Made by a program: the position numbers and the translations under genes. This document shows, piece by piece, positions 1 through 7,345 of a stretch of DNA of 64,000 nt. The stretch's first letter is position 1. The number at the start of each line of letters is the position of its first letter. The stretch is from Thermoproteota archaeon (GTDB lineage Archaea > Thermoproteota > Thermoprotei_A > Sulfolobales > Ignisphaeraceae). The notes under the pieces were generated by a model. That model made no database searches. It was not told where the DNA came from and was given only the letters and a program-made list of their open reading frames with translations. The DNA is taken from assembly GCA_030550585.1 (NCBI GenBank), contig JAUQPB010000001.1, positions 248,001 to 312,000 of the forward strand, written 5' to 3'.

Positions 1-1
1 A

Positions 2-799
2 TACGAAATGTTGGTGGCGAGAAGTCTATCCAAGGGAACAGTACACGAAGTTCTAAAGAGAATGCTTAGAAAGGGGCTAGTAATTCGCAGACCAGAGGGA
101 TATGCATTCAATCCAAAGATCACTATGCACGAGGCGTTGAGAGCCATAGACATCAAGAGATCGTTAAACGGGAAGCGAGGAGCGATGAGTAGTCAGCAGA
201 GGGAAGCCACTAACACAGTTGATGTGGATAGCCCGAAGACCCCTCACGAGGTTAGAGAGCTCATGGAGAGAGCTTCACAACTCGCTAAACAAGACTACTG
301 GAAGGCTGTCGACCTAATCGCACATACATTGGTAGGGGCTCGGGAAACTGGGATCTGGTTCCTCTGGGTAAACGACCTCTTCATATACCGTGAGGAGAAG
401 ACAGGGTTCTTCCACTACTTCAAGTCCCGCAGACTCTCGGAATTCCTAAAGGAGTTGGGGTTTGTGGAGGGACTCATGTTCAATCACACAAAACACTCTG
501 CTAAAGACCTCATCCACGACCTCTATTGGTCGTACCCAAATGCTAGACGACTACACTACCTACTCAAGCAACATGGATGGTTTGAGTACCCAAACGACAT
601 TCTCCTAATAGAGTTCTACTACGACTCGGGAAAAATCGCGTACATAGCGGTAAGAGAACTCAACAACGACACCGTACTATGGGGTTACGGCAACTCAGAG
701 CACTCCGAGGAAGTAGAGAGGTTCCCAGTAATACCCGGCGAACACGTAGACAGAGAGAATGAGGAAACATACTTCTACAGACCGGCGGGGATATTCTAA
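2..799 (+). CDS. Winged-helix-like protein with unknown C-terminal domain, 5' end cut by window
   Basis: The frame is open from base 2, so the real start is probably outside the window; the first ATG inside is at 8. The first ~50 residues read like the end of a winged-helix DNA-binding domain: a recognition-helix stretch (SKGTVHEVLKRML) followed by a basic beta wing (GLVIRRPEGYAF). A second in-frame ATG lies at 185. The rest (~200 residues) is rich in W, Y, F and charged residues, and I do not recognise it. There are no membrane segments. The base composition is GC-richer than the window's core genes, as in the next four genes. A regulator of the neighbouring defence-like operon is possible but only inferred. 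Confidence 0.6.
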   Translation, partial: YEMLVARSLSKGTVHEVLKRMLRKGLVIRRPEGYAFNPKITMHEALRAIDIKRSLNGKRGAMSSQQREATNTVDVDSPKTPHEVRELMERASQLAKQDYWKAVDLIAHTLVGARETGIWFLWVNDLFIYREEKTGFFHYFKSRRLSEFLKELGFVEGLMFNHTKHSAKDLIHDLYWSYPNARRLHYLLKQHGWFEYPNDILLIEFYYDSGKIAYIAVRELNNDTVLWGYGNSEHSEEVERFPVIPGEHVDRENEETYFYRPAGIF

Positions 800-907
800 C
801 AAAGACTCAGGTCTCCCCACTTCTATATGGAGAGCGAGTAGTTAGAGAAAACCTCTAAAAACAGTTCACTTCCCGAATAGACCTGCGAACAATCTTTAGT
901 ACTCAAG

Positions 908-918
908 TTTTTTATATT
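908..918 (+). promoter_or_regulatory. TATA box of the AbrB / BrxL operon
   Basis: An AT-only run (TTTTTTATATT) stands in an otherwise GC-rich stretch about 37 bases before the ATG at 955. This predicts transcription starting near 940 and a leader of ~15 bases. It is the only good TATA-like element between the upstream gene (stop 799) and this operon. Confidence 0.5.
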
Positions 919-954
919 CTCTTAGAGAATTCTGTAGTAGGTGCTATAGAGCTT

Positions 955-1116
955 ATGCCCGTTATGGCTCGCACCAGGATTGGTAGGTATTATAGGACGA
1001 CTATTCCCAGGGAGGTCCGCAAGCTACTGGAACTAAGGGAGAACGACGAGGTCGAGTGGGTCTTTGAGAACGGAGTAGTCTACGTTAGAAAAGCAGGGGG
1101 TGAACAACATGGTTAG
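955..1116 (+). CDS. AbrB/MazE-type DNA-binding protein (53 aa)
   Basis: A short swapped-hairpin AbrB domain: residues 7-45 contain the family pattern TRIGRYYRTTIPREVRKLL followed by LRENDEVEWVFENG and a final VVYVR strand. The ATG at 955 follows a TATA box by ~37 bases. The stop overlaps the next gene's start. These proteins bind DNA as dimers, usually as autoregulators or antitoxins. As first gene of an operon running through a zinc ribbon, a methyltransferase-nuclease and BrxL, it is most likely the operon's own repressor. The family call is firm; the role is inferred. Confidence 0.8.
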   Translation: MPVMARTRIGRYYRTTIPREVRKLLELRENDEVEWVFENGVVYVRKAGGEQHG

Positions 1117-1312
1117 ATGTCCGTTCTGCGGATTTGAATCGAGCCTGGAGGATTTCAAGAAGCTAAGAGAACCCTGGAGATTCAGGTTCTACGAGGTTAA
1201 AATGCTGGAGTGTCCTAAGTGTAAAGGTGTGTTCAACTACTACGAGGGTTTTTCACCAAGAGGTAAGCGTTCCTCGTTCATGATTAAAATGAGACCGCGG
1301 GCTAGAGCATGA
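1109..1312 (+). CDS. Small zinc-ribbon protein (67 aa)
   Basis: Two CxxC knuckles, CPFC near the N-terminus and CPKC about 35 residues later, make a single zinc ribbon. The tail is basic and arginine-rich. I chose ATG 1109 over GTG 1100 because a GGGGGTGA ribosome-binding site at 1096-1103 precedes ATG 1109 at normal spacing and would overlap the GTG. The gene overlaps the AbrB stop by 8 bases and its stop overlaps the methyltransferase start (ATGA at 1309), so the three are translationally coupled. The function is unknown; a DNA-binding accessory of the nuclease-methyltransferase is plausible. Confidence 0.7.
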   Translation: MVRCPFCGFESSLEDFKKLREPWRFRFYEVKMLECPKCKGVFNYYEGFSPRGKRSSFMIKMRPRARA

Positions 1313-4300
1313 GTAGTAGAATTCCTGTGCCTCAAATAGATATAGATGATGTAGTGAACTGCTTTAAGCAGAGTGTTAGAACAGCTAGAAATGAGGAGGA
1401 GGTTAGAGCAAGGGTTTCAGTAAGGTGCATTGAGGAGAAGATACTGAAGCCCCTGGGTATAACCCAGTACGGTCACTACGAATACACCCTTGTCTCGGGT
1501 GCTAGGGTAGACGCGCTGTACGGTCACGTGATAGTTGAGTACAAGGCTCCCGGTAAGCTCTCATCAGCATCCGACATAGCTAAAGCTAAGGAGCAAGTAA
1601 TTAGATACATCACTAAGGAGGCACCCAGTAAAGCTGAGTGGGATAGGTACCTGGGAGTCATAATAAGCGATAGAATAGCCTTCGTGAGGTACTATAAGCC
1701 CCAGGATACATGGATACTCAGAGGACCCTACGAGATCACCAGGGAAAGCGTTGTTAAGCTCATAGAGGCAATCAGAGGACTAAGGAGAAAAGCTCTCAAA
1801 GTAGACCCCCTACTCACCGACTTCGGTCCTCAGTCAGTAATAGCTAGAAGAGCCGTGAACACTCTCTATAGGAAGTTGCTGAACAGTAAAAACCCTAGAG
1901 CCAGGATGCTCTTCGAGGACTGGATGAGGCTCTTCAAGCAAGCAACTGGTTACGACCCCGAGAAACTCAAAGAGCTTCGTCAACTAGCCTCGGAGTACGG
2001 CATAGTAGGTAGTGTTAATTGCGATGCTCTGATATTCGCTATTCAAACGTACTACGCCTTCATAATGAAGCTACTAGCTGCAGAAGTCGTTTACCTATAC
2101 GGTGGTGGCAGGTTCTACAAATCCTACATCGCTGAGCTAGACGACAAGTACACAAGCGGTGGAGTTGAAGCCCTAAGGGGTGCCCTAGCAGAGCTCGAGA
2201 GCGGAGGTATCTTCAAGACCTTCGGTTACGAGAACTTCCTTGAGGGAGACTACTTCTCCTGGTACCTCGGTGAGCTGGATAAGGAGCTAGCCGACGTACT
2301 AGCTGAGATCGTCAGGAGGCTAGAAGACTACGAGCCTGCAACACCACAGCTGGAACCAGAGTACGCTAGAGACCTGCTGAAGAGGCTTTACCAAAACATT
2401 GTTCCCAGAGACATAAGACACAAGCTGGGAGAGTACTACACACCAGACTGGCTGGCGGACTTCCTCCTAGACGAGGCGGGACTCACACTCGAAAACCTGG
2501 AGAAAATGGGAGCTGAAGACCCGCTAAAACCATTTCAGATAAGGGTTCTCGACCCAGCCTGCGGGTCGGGGACCTTCCTCGTGAGGTACATTGCGAGGCT
2601 TAGAGCTTACGCTAGAGAGCACTACCTTGAGGATGTTCTCGTAGACTACTTGCTAAGCAACGTCGTAGGATACGACTTAAACCCTATAGCCGTGCTAACA
2701 GCTAGAACCAACTACTTGCTCATGATAGCTGACTTACCCAAGAGAGGGACAATAGAAATACCTGTGTACTTAGCCGACTCCCTCATGGTTGAGAGGAAGA
2801 CAACGCTCACCGGAAACGTCTACGTGCTCAAAACTGTTGTCGGAGAGTTCCAAGTACCCGTGAGGATCGTGGATAGTGGACTCCTACCGAGGATCCTATC
2901 GGAGGTAACCAGTACGCTGAAGAACAGGTACACACCCGATGACTTCAAGAATAGGATTAAGTACGTCTTCAAGGACATATCGAACAGCGAGCTAGAGGTA
3001 TTAACAGGGTTCTACGCTACCCTGCTAAAGCTCGAGGTAGAGGGGAAGAACGATGTCTGGGTTTCCATAATAAGAAACGCCTTCGCACCAATGCTCAAAG
3101 GCAAGTTCGACTACGTGGTGGGCAACCCACCGTGGGTGAACTGGGAAAACCTACCAGAAGAGTACAGAAAGATTAGCAAACTACTATGGTCTCAGTATGG
3201 GTTAATGGAGGCAAGAGGTAGAGGTTTAGGGAAGGTTAAAAGAGACTTAGCAATGCTGTTCCTAGCTAGGTGCTTTGACCTATACCTGAAGTCCGGTGGA
3301 AAACACGCTTTTCTAATGCCGTTCACAGTGTTCAAAACCCAAGCTGGTGCGGGATTCAGAAGGTTCCTAGCGACCAAAACAAGAGTGCATGTTGTACACG
3401 ACATGGTGTTAACAAAACCGTTTGAGGGAGCAGTGAACAGAACTTCAGCCATAGTTGTCGAAAAGATCTGCGAGCTAAAGGACATCAGCAATACAAAGAA
3501 ATGCCCTGACACGGTTAAACTGGTGGAGGAGAACAAGAAGATAAGGCACGTGGTATGGGTTAGCGAAAAACCCGTTCCAACCGATACGCCACTAGAAGAG
3601 GTCCTGAAAACCGTTGAGAGGTACAGAGCAGTAATGACGCCGTTAATGGAGAGAGATCCTTCGAGTCCCTGGATGCAGGTAACGGAAAGAGTGCTACCGC
3701 ACGTCAGGAAGCTAGTTGGCGAATCACAATACGAAGCACATGAGGGTGTGAATACGGCGTTAAACCAGGTTTACTTTGTAGAAATCAAGGAGAGACTACC
3801 CGATGGAAAGCTAGTGATAACGAATCCGCCAGAAGCTGGTCAAAAGAAGAGAATTAAGCAAGTAGAAGCCGTAGTTGAGCCAGACTACGTTTACCCGCTG
3901 ATCAGGGGACGGGATATAAAGAGGTGGTACGTGGACTTCAGGGACAGATACATCATTGTACCTCACGACCCAAAGACTGGAAAACCTCTACAGGAGCTGG
4001 TAGTAAAGACAGAATATCCACATACATACCAGTACTTCTCGATTTTCAGCAAGGAGCTAATGAACAGATCTATTCACAAGTTATGGGGCAAAGGAAACCC
4101 GTTCTACGCGGTATACGATATAGGTTCATACACTTTCGCTCCATACAAGGTCGTCTGGAAAGAAGTGTCGTCAAGGATGGGAGCTGGAGGATTCCATGTA
4201 GCGGTCATAGGGACTCTTAGTGGTAAATACCTGGGGGAAAAAGTAGTAGTGCCGGATCACACGGTTGTATTGGTACCGTTGAACGACGAGAAGGAGGCAC

Positions 4301-4974
4301 ACTACCTTAGTGCCATATTGAACTCCAGCATAGTAGCATTTGTTGGAACCTACATGCCTGTTAAGGGCTTAGAGAACCTGGCTATTCCCAAGTTCAACCC
4401 GAATAATCCTGTTCATGGAGAGCTCTACCAGCTCTCCATGAGAGCTCACAAGCTTGCCATGTGCGTTTACGCCGAAGTTGATCCTGATTATTGCGGAGAG
4501 TTCAGGAACCCGAAGGAGGAACTTGCACAAGTTGAGGAGCAGATAGATAGATTAGTTGCAGAGCTCTATGGTATGCCCGAGGACGCGCTACAGGACATCA
4601 GGAGGCTGTTAGCTATCTTAAAGGCTGAGGAGGCTCCAGAGGGAGATGAAGTAGAGGAAGAAGCATTGGAACCATCCATAGAGTTTCTCAAGACTGATGT
4701 AGCTGCTGGTCAAAGAGACTACGTAGAGTTCAACGTTGTAACTGTGGAGGAGTGTGATAAGGCGAGGATTACTCTGCAAGGCCCATGGGGCGTCAAAGAT
4801 CTCAGCTTAGGTGAGGGTAGACATAAACTAGAAGTAGTCCTTCCCGAGGGTGTCTACGAGGTTAAGTACACGTTTATCTGCGGAGAGCACAGTTACGAGG
4901 GCTCATTCAAGGTTACATCCTCTAAGTCTCTACCAACAGGTCCTAAGAGGCCTAGCACGCTGAAGCTCGGGTAG
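1309..4974 (+). CDS. Type IIG / PglX-like fused nuclease and N6-adenine DNA methyltransferase (1221 aa)
   Basis: Residues ~20-110 resemble a PD-(D/E)xK nuclease, with D68 (in RVDALYG) and E77-Y-K79 as the catalytic set. A helical region follows, then the GEYYTPDWLADF approach motif of Eco57I-like enzymes, SAM-binding motif I (DPACGSGTF, from residue 415) and catalytic motif IV (NPPW, from residue 606), which mark an N6-adenine methyltransferase. The region to ~1100 looks like a TaqI-type target-recognition part. The last ~95 residues form an extra beta-rich, Ig-like domain that is not usual in the family. The gene overlaps the zinc-ribbon stop and sits 4 bases before brxL. It could act as a stand-alone type IIG restriction enzyme or, given its BrxL partner, as the methylating and sensing part of a BREX-like system. 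No frameshift is visible. Confidence 0.85.
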   Translation: MSSRIPVPQIDIDDVVNCFKQSVRTARNEEEVRARVSVRCIEEKILKPLGITQYGHYEYTLVSGARVDALYGHVIVEYKAPGKLSSASDIAKAKEQVIRYITKEAPSKAEWDRYLGVIISDRIAFVRYYKPQDTWILRGPYEITRESVVKLIEAIRGLRRKALKVDPLLTDFGPQSVIARRAVNTLYRKLLNSKNPRARMLFEDWMRLFKQATGYDPEKLKELRQLASEYGIVGSVNCDALIFAIQTYYAFIMKLLAAEVVYLYGGGRFYKSYIAELDDKYTSGGVEALRGALAELESGGIFKTFGYENFLEGDYFSWYLGELDKELADVLAEIVRRLEDYEPATPQLEPEYARDLLKRLYQNIVPRDIRHKLGEYYTPDWLADFLLDEAGLTLENLEKMGAEDPLKPFQIRVLDPACGSGTFLVRYIARLRAYAREHYLEDVLVDYLLSNVVGYDLNPIAVLTARTNYLLMIADLPKRGTIEIPVYLADSLMVERKTTLTGNVYVLKTVVGEFQVPVRIVDSGLLPRILSEVTSTLKNRYTPDDFKNRIKYVFKDISNSELEVLTGFYATLLKLEVEGKNDVWVSIIRNAFAPMLKGKFDYVVGNPPWVNWENLPEEYRKISKLLWSQYGLMEARGRGLGKVKRDLAMLFLARCFDLYLKSGGKHAFLMPFTVFKTQAGAGFRRFLATKTRVHVVHDMVLTKPFEGAVNRTSAIVVEKICELKDISNTKKCPDTVKLVEENKKIRHVVWVSEKPVPTDTPLEEVLKTVERYRAVMTPLMERDPSSPWMQVTERVLPHVRKLVGESQYEAHEGVNTALNQVYFVEIKERLPDGKLVITNPPEAGQKKRIKQVEAVVEPDYVYPLIRGRDIKRWYVDFRDRYIIVPHDPKTGKPLQELVVKTEYPHTYQYFSIFSKELMNRSIHKLWGKGNPFYAVYDIGSYTFAPYKVVWKEVSSRMGAGGFHVAVIGTLSGKYLGEKVVVPDHTVVLVPLNDEKEAHYLSAILNSSIVAFVGTYMPVKGLENLAIPKFNPNNPVHGELYQLSMRAHKLAMCVYAEVDPDYCGEFRNPKEELAQVEEQIDRLVAELYGMPEDALQDIRRLLAILKAEEAPEGDEVEEEALEPSIEFLKTDVAAGQRDYVEFNVVTVEECDKARITLQGPWGVKDLSLGEGRHKLEVVLPEGVYEVKYTFICGEHSYEGSFKVTSSKSLPTGPKRPSTLKLG

Positions 4975-4978
4975 CCTT

Positions 4979-6412
4979 ATGAGCGACTTGTTCGCGAAGA
5001 TTAGGAGGGTTTTCGCGGAATACGCGGTCGACAAGAGCCTGCTTCAGGTAGCTGAAGTATCTAAGTTGCCCGGCTTCGTAGCAGAATACTTGATGACTGA
5101 GTTCTCCCAGATGTACCCAAGCGACTGGCAGGAGAGGCTGAGGGAGTTCATACGCCAGCACTACTTCGAGGCTAGCGAGAAGGAGTACGTAAAGCACCTA
5201 CTCGTCGAGAGGAGGAGGGTCTCACTAATCGATGAACTAGTGGTATGGGTAGACCTAGAGTCAGGTGAGCACAAGGGCATACTCCAGTCTATAGGGGAGC
5301 GTGACGTTAGGGTTCCAGCTGAGATAGCTAGGAGCTACCCAATGACCATGATCACGGGTATGTGGGGGCTGGTAGAGCTGGAGTACTCACCTGAGACTGC
5401 TAAGAGAGATTTAAACGGTAACTTGCTCGAGAACCCTGTAGTTGTTACGGATTTTAAACCTTTTCAAGCACCTGTCAGAGACCCTAAGTTACTTAGAGAC
5501 GCTAGGAGTTTCTTCACCTTTGATGAGTGGTTAGACGTGTTGATAAACACTATTGGTTACAACCATAATGTCTACCGAGATACGAGGAGGAAGCTGGTGC
5601 TGTTGTCCAGGCTCCTACCAATAGTCGAGGAGAACCTCCACCTAGCTGAGTTCGGTCCTAAGGCTACGGGTAAGACCTACGTTTTCAGGAACGTGAGTAG
5701 GTACTCCAGGATTATAGTCGGGGGCACGATATCTCCAGCAGCACTATTCTACAACCTTAGGACGGGTATGCCTGGTGAGCTTGCTGTGAGAGACTGTGTG
5801 GTGTTCGACGAGATATCTAAGGTCAGGTTTCCGAACCCGGACGAAGTCGTCGCTAAACTGAAGGACTTCATGGAGAGTAGTCAGTATGAGAGGGGGAAGC
5901 AGAGAGTAACCTCCGGTGCTTCAATAGTCATGCTAGGCAACGTCGAAGTCGAGGAGAGGGAGGGGACCTACATACCGGTAGAGGACCTAACTTACCTACT
6001 GCCCAAGCCCATGAGGGACTCAGCGTTGATCGACAGAATTAGTGGTGTTATACCTGGGTGGGAGCTGCCGAAGATAGGGCGGGCAAGGTACCATCTATCA
6101 CAGGGATACGGTATCGCGTTAGACTACTTCTCCGAGGTGCTACATGAGCTAAGGAAGGAGAGCCTCTTAGGTGAGGTAGGCAAGCACGTAGAGCTCTTCG
6201 GCAACGTGACGATTAGGGACGAGAGGGCCGTGAAGAAGATTGTAAGCGCCTTCACGAAGCTCCTCTTCCCAGACCTAGAGTTCGATAAGAGAGAGCTACA
6301 AGTAGTAGTCCAATACGCAGTAGAGCTGAGGCAGAGAGTTAGAGACTGGCTACACAAGCTATCACCGGGGGAGTTCCCTAGGGAAGCACTCTCCTTTAAG
6401 CTACGTGGATAA
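4979..6412 (+). CDS. brxL: BrxL-family AAA+ protein, short form without Lon protease domain (477 aa)
   Basis: The N-terminal half matches the BrxL pattern: a helical start with PGFVAEYLM, a beta-rich middle with SIGERDVRVP and GMWGLVELEY, then RSFFTFDEWLDVL leading into the ATPase. Walker A is GPKATGKT (226-233) and Walker B is VVFDE (274-278), followed by KDFMESSQYERGK and VMLGN, all family hallmarks. Bacterial BrxL proteins are ~680 aa and end in a Lon-like domain. This one stops soon after the ATPase lid, with no room for that domain and no sign of truncation by a frameshift. BrxL is the AAA+ motor of BREX phage defence. Here it follows the methyltransferase by 4 bases in one operon. The family is firm; the defence role is inferred from family and context. 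Confidence 0.88.
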   Translation: MSDLFAKIRRVFAEYAVDKSLLQVAEVSKLPGFVAEYLMTEFSQMYPSDWQERLREFIRQHYFEASEKEYVKHLLVERRRVSLIDELVVWVDLESGEHKGILQSIGERDVRVPAEIARSYPMTMITGMWGLVELEYSPETAKRDLNGNLLENPVVVTDFKPFQAPVRDPKLLRDARSFFTFDEWLDVLINTIGYNHNVYRDTRRKLVLLSRLLPIVEENLHLAEFGPKATGKTYVFRNVSRYSRIIVGGTISPAALFYNLRTGMPGELAVRDCVVFDEISKVRFPNPDEVVAKLKDFMESSQYERGKQRVTSGASIVMLGNVEVEEREGTYIPVEDLTYLLPKPMRDSALIDRISGVIPGWELPKIGRARYHLSQGYGIALDYFSEVLHELRKESLLGEVGKHVELFGNVTIRDERAVKKIVSAFTKLLFPDLEFDKRELQVVVQYAVELRQRVRDWLHKLSPGEFPREALSFKLRG

Positions 6413-6499
6413 CCCTATCCCGCAGTCTTGATCGGTGGTGCGGATGAGAGTGAGAACGTTAAGAAGCTTTAAGATATCACGACTTAGAAAATAGATAAA

Positions 6500-6522
6500 G
6501 GGGTCGCTCCTCAACGATCCCC
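6500..6522 (+). terminator. Imperfect hairpin after brxL
   Basis: GGGGTCG at 6500-6506 pairs with CGATCCCC at 6515-6522 (one bulged base), 88 bases after the brxL stop and before the next gene's likely promoter. It may end the operon transcript or be a processing site; there is no T-run directly after it. Confidence 0.25.
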
Positions 6523-6606
6523 ATCCCCTCCGTAGTTTACCCACTACACCATATTTTACTGAGTAAAGCCTATAAGCCTGCTAAGAGGGCGTAGCTTGGT
6601 GAAGCT

Positions 6607-7008
6607 ATGCCGATAGTCATGCGCCCACTAGATAGGATCGCAGAGAAGTGGAGGAGAAGGTCCTTGGCTGCCGCCGGGGACTACGCCGAGGGTGTTGCAG
6701 CATCTAGGAGACCGTGGCGGGAGCAGATACTGGCGTCAGCCGATAAGTGGGTGAGGGGAGTAGTAGAGGCCGTAGCTGTGAACTCGTACGCAAGGGGTGT
6801 GGCCGCTATCCCCAGTGAGCTCTGGAGGTCTAGAGCCCTAACCACCGGCGTCACCAGGTACGCTGAGGGGGTAGACAGGTCGGTAAGAGTTTACGAGGCA
6901 TTCAGGGCCCTCTCCGAGCTGATGCTACCCCCGCGTGCTCCGCGTGGAGACCCAAGGAACCTGGAGAGAGTAGTAGTGGTCGTCAAGGCGCTGAAGCGGG
7001 TGAAGTAG
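6607..7008 (+). CDS. Phage-virion-like protein with internal repeats (133 aa)
   Basis: Several short repeats of the form W-R/E-x-x-L-A...Y-A-E-G-V run through residues 9-90 (for example GDYAEGV, NSYARGV, TRYAEGV), and the C-terminus has LPPRAPRGDPRNLERV. This pattern, with repeats followed by an LPPRxPxGDPxNxxRV ending, is one I recall from small proteins in the structural gene blocks of many tailed phages and related metagenomic viruses; this is from memory, not a search. The start at 6607 is preceded by GGTGA at normal spacing. It stands alone next to a defence operon and inside the probable integrated element, so a captured viral gene is the simplest reading. Confidence 0.5.
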   Translation: MPIVMRPLDRIAEKWRRRSLAAAGDYAEGVAASRRPWREQILASADKWVRGVVEAVAVNSYARGVAAIPSELWRSRALTTGVTRYAEGVDRSVRVYEAFRALSELMLPPRAPRGDPRNLERVVVVVKALKRVK

Positions 7009-7345
7009 CCTAGGTTTCCAACGACGTAATGCCGATAGATCAGTAACCGCAGAGGAAATAGTAGCCGAAGCCTTCGACTTAAAGCATTGTGTCAGGCTTT
7101 CGTAAATTTGCAGAAACCTAATACAATTATTATGCTAGGACTCGGCGATTGCGGTAGCCTTAAGAACCTAATAACCCCCTTCTCCTCAACGAGCTTTCCT
7201 GCATTTTCAACCACCTTTTCAAGTTACTGTTAAGCGTATTGGATGACGTAGTAATTCCGAGTATTTTATAGTAAATTTGAAGAAGGTATCTATTTTCAAA
7301 AAAGTTTAAAAAGCACTTAAAATAGTGATATGCCAAGGGGTTTAA
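7009..7345. other. Intergenic stretch with a possible minus-strand gene remnant
   Basis: There is no intact gene. On the minus strand a 42-codon open stretch between roughly 7100 and 7230 (beginning LEKVVENAGKLVEEKGVI) looks protein-like but lacks a start and neighbours; it may be a decayed gene. The last ~50 bases hold a TATA-like GTTTAAAAAG near 7303 that would serve the large gene at 7346. Confidence 0.3.
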
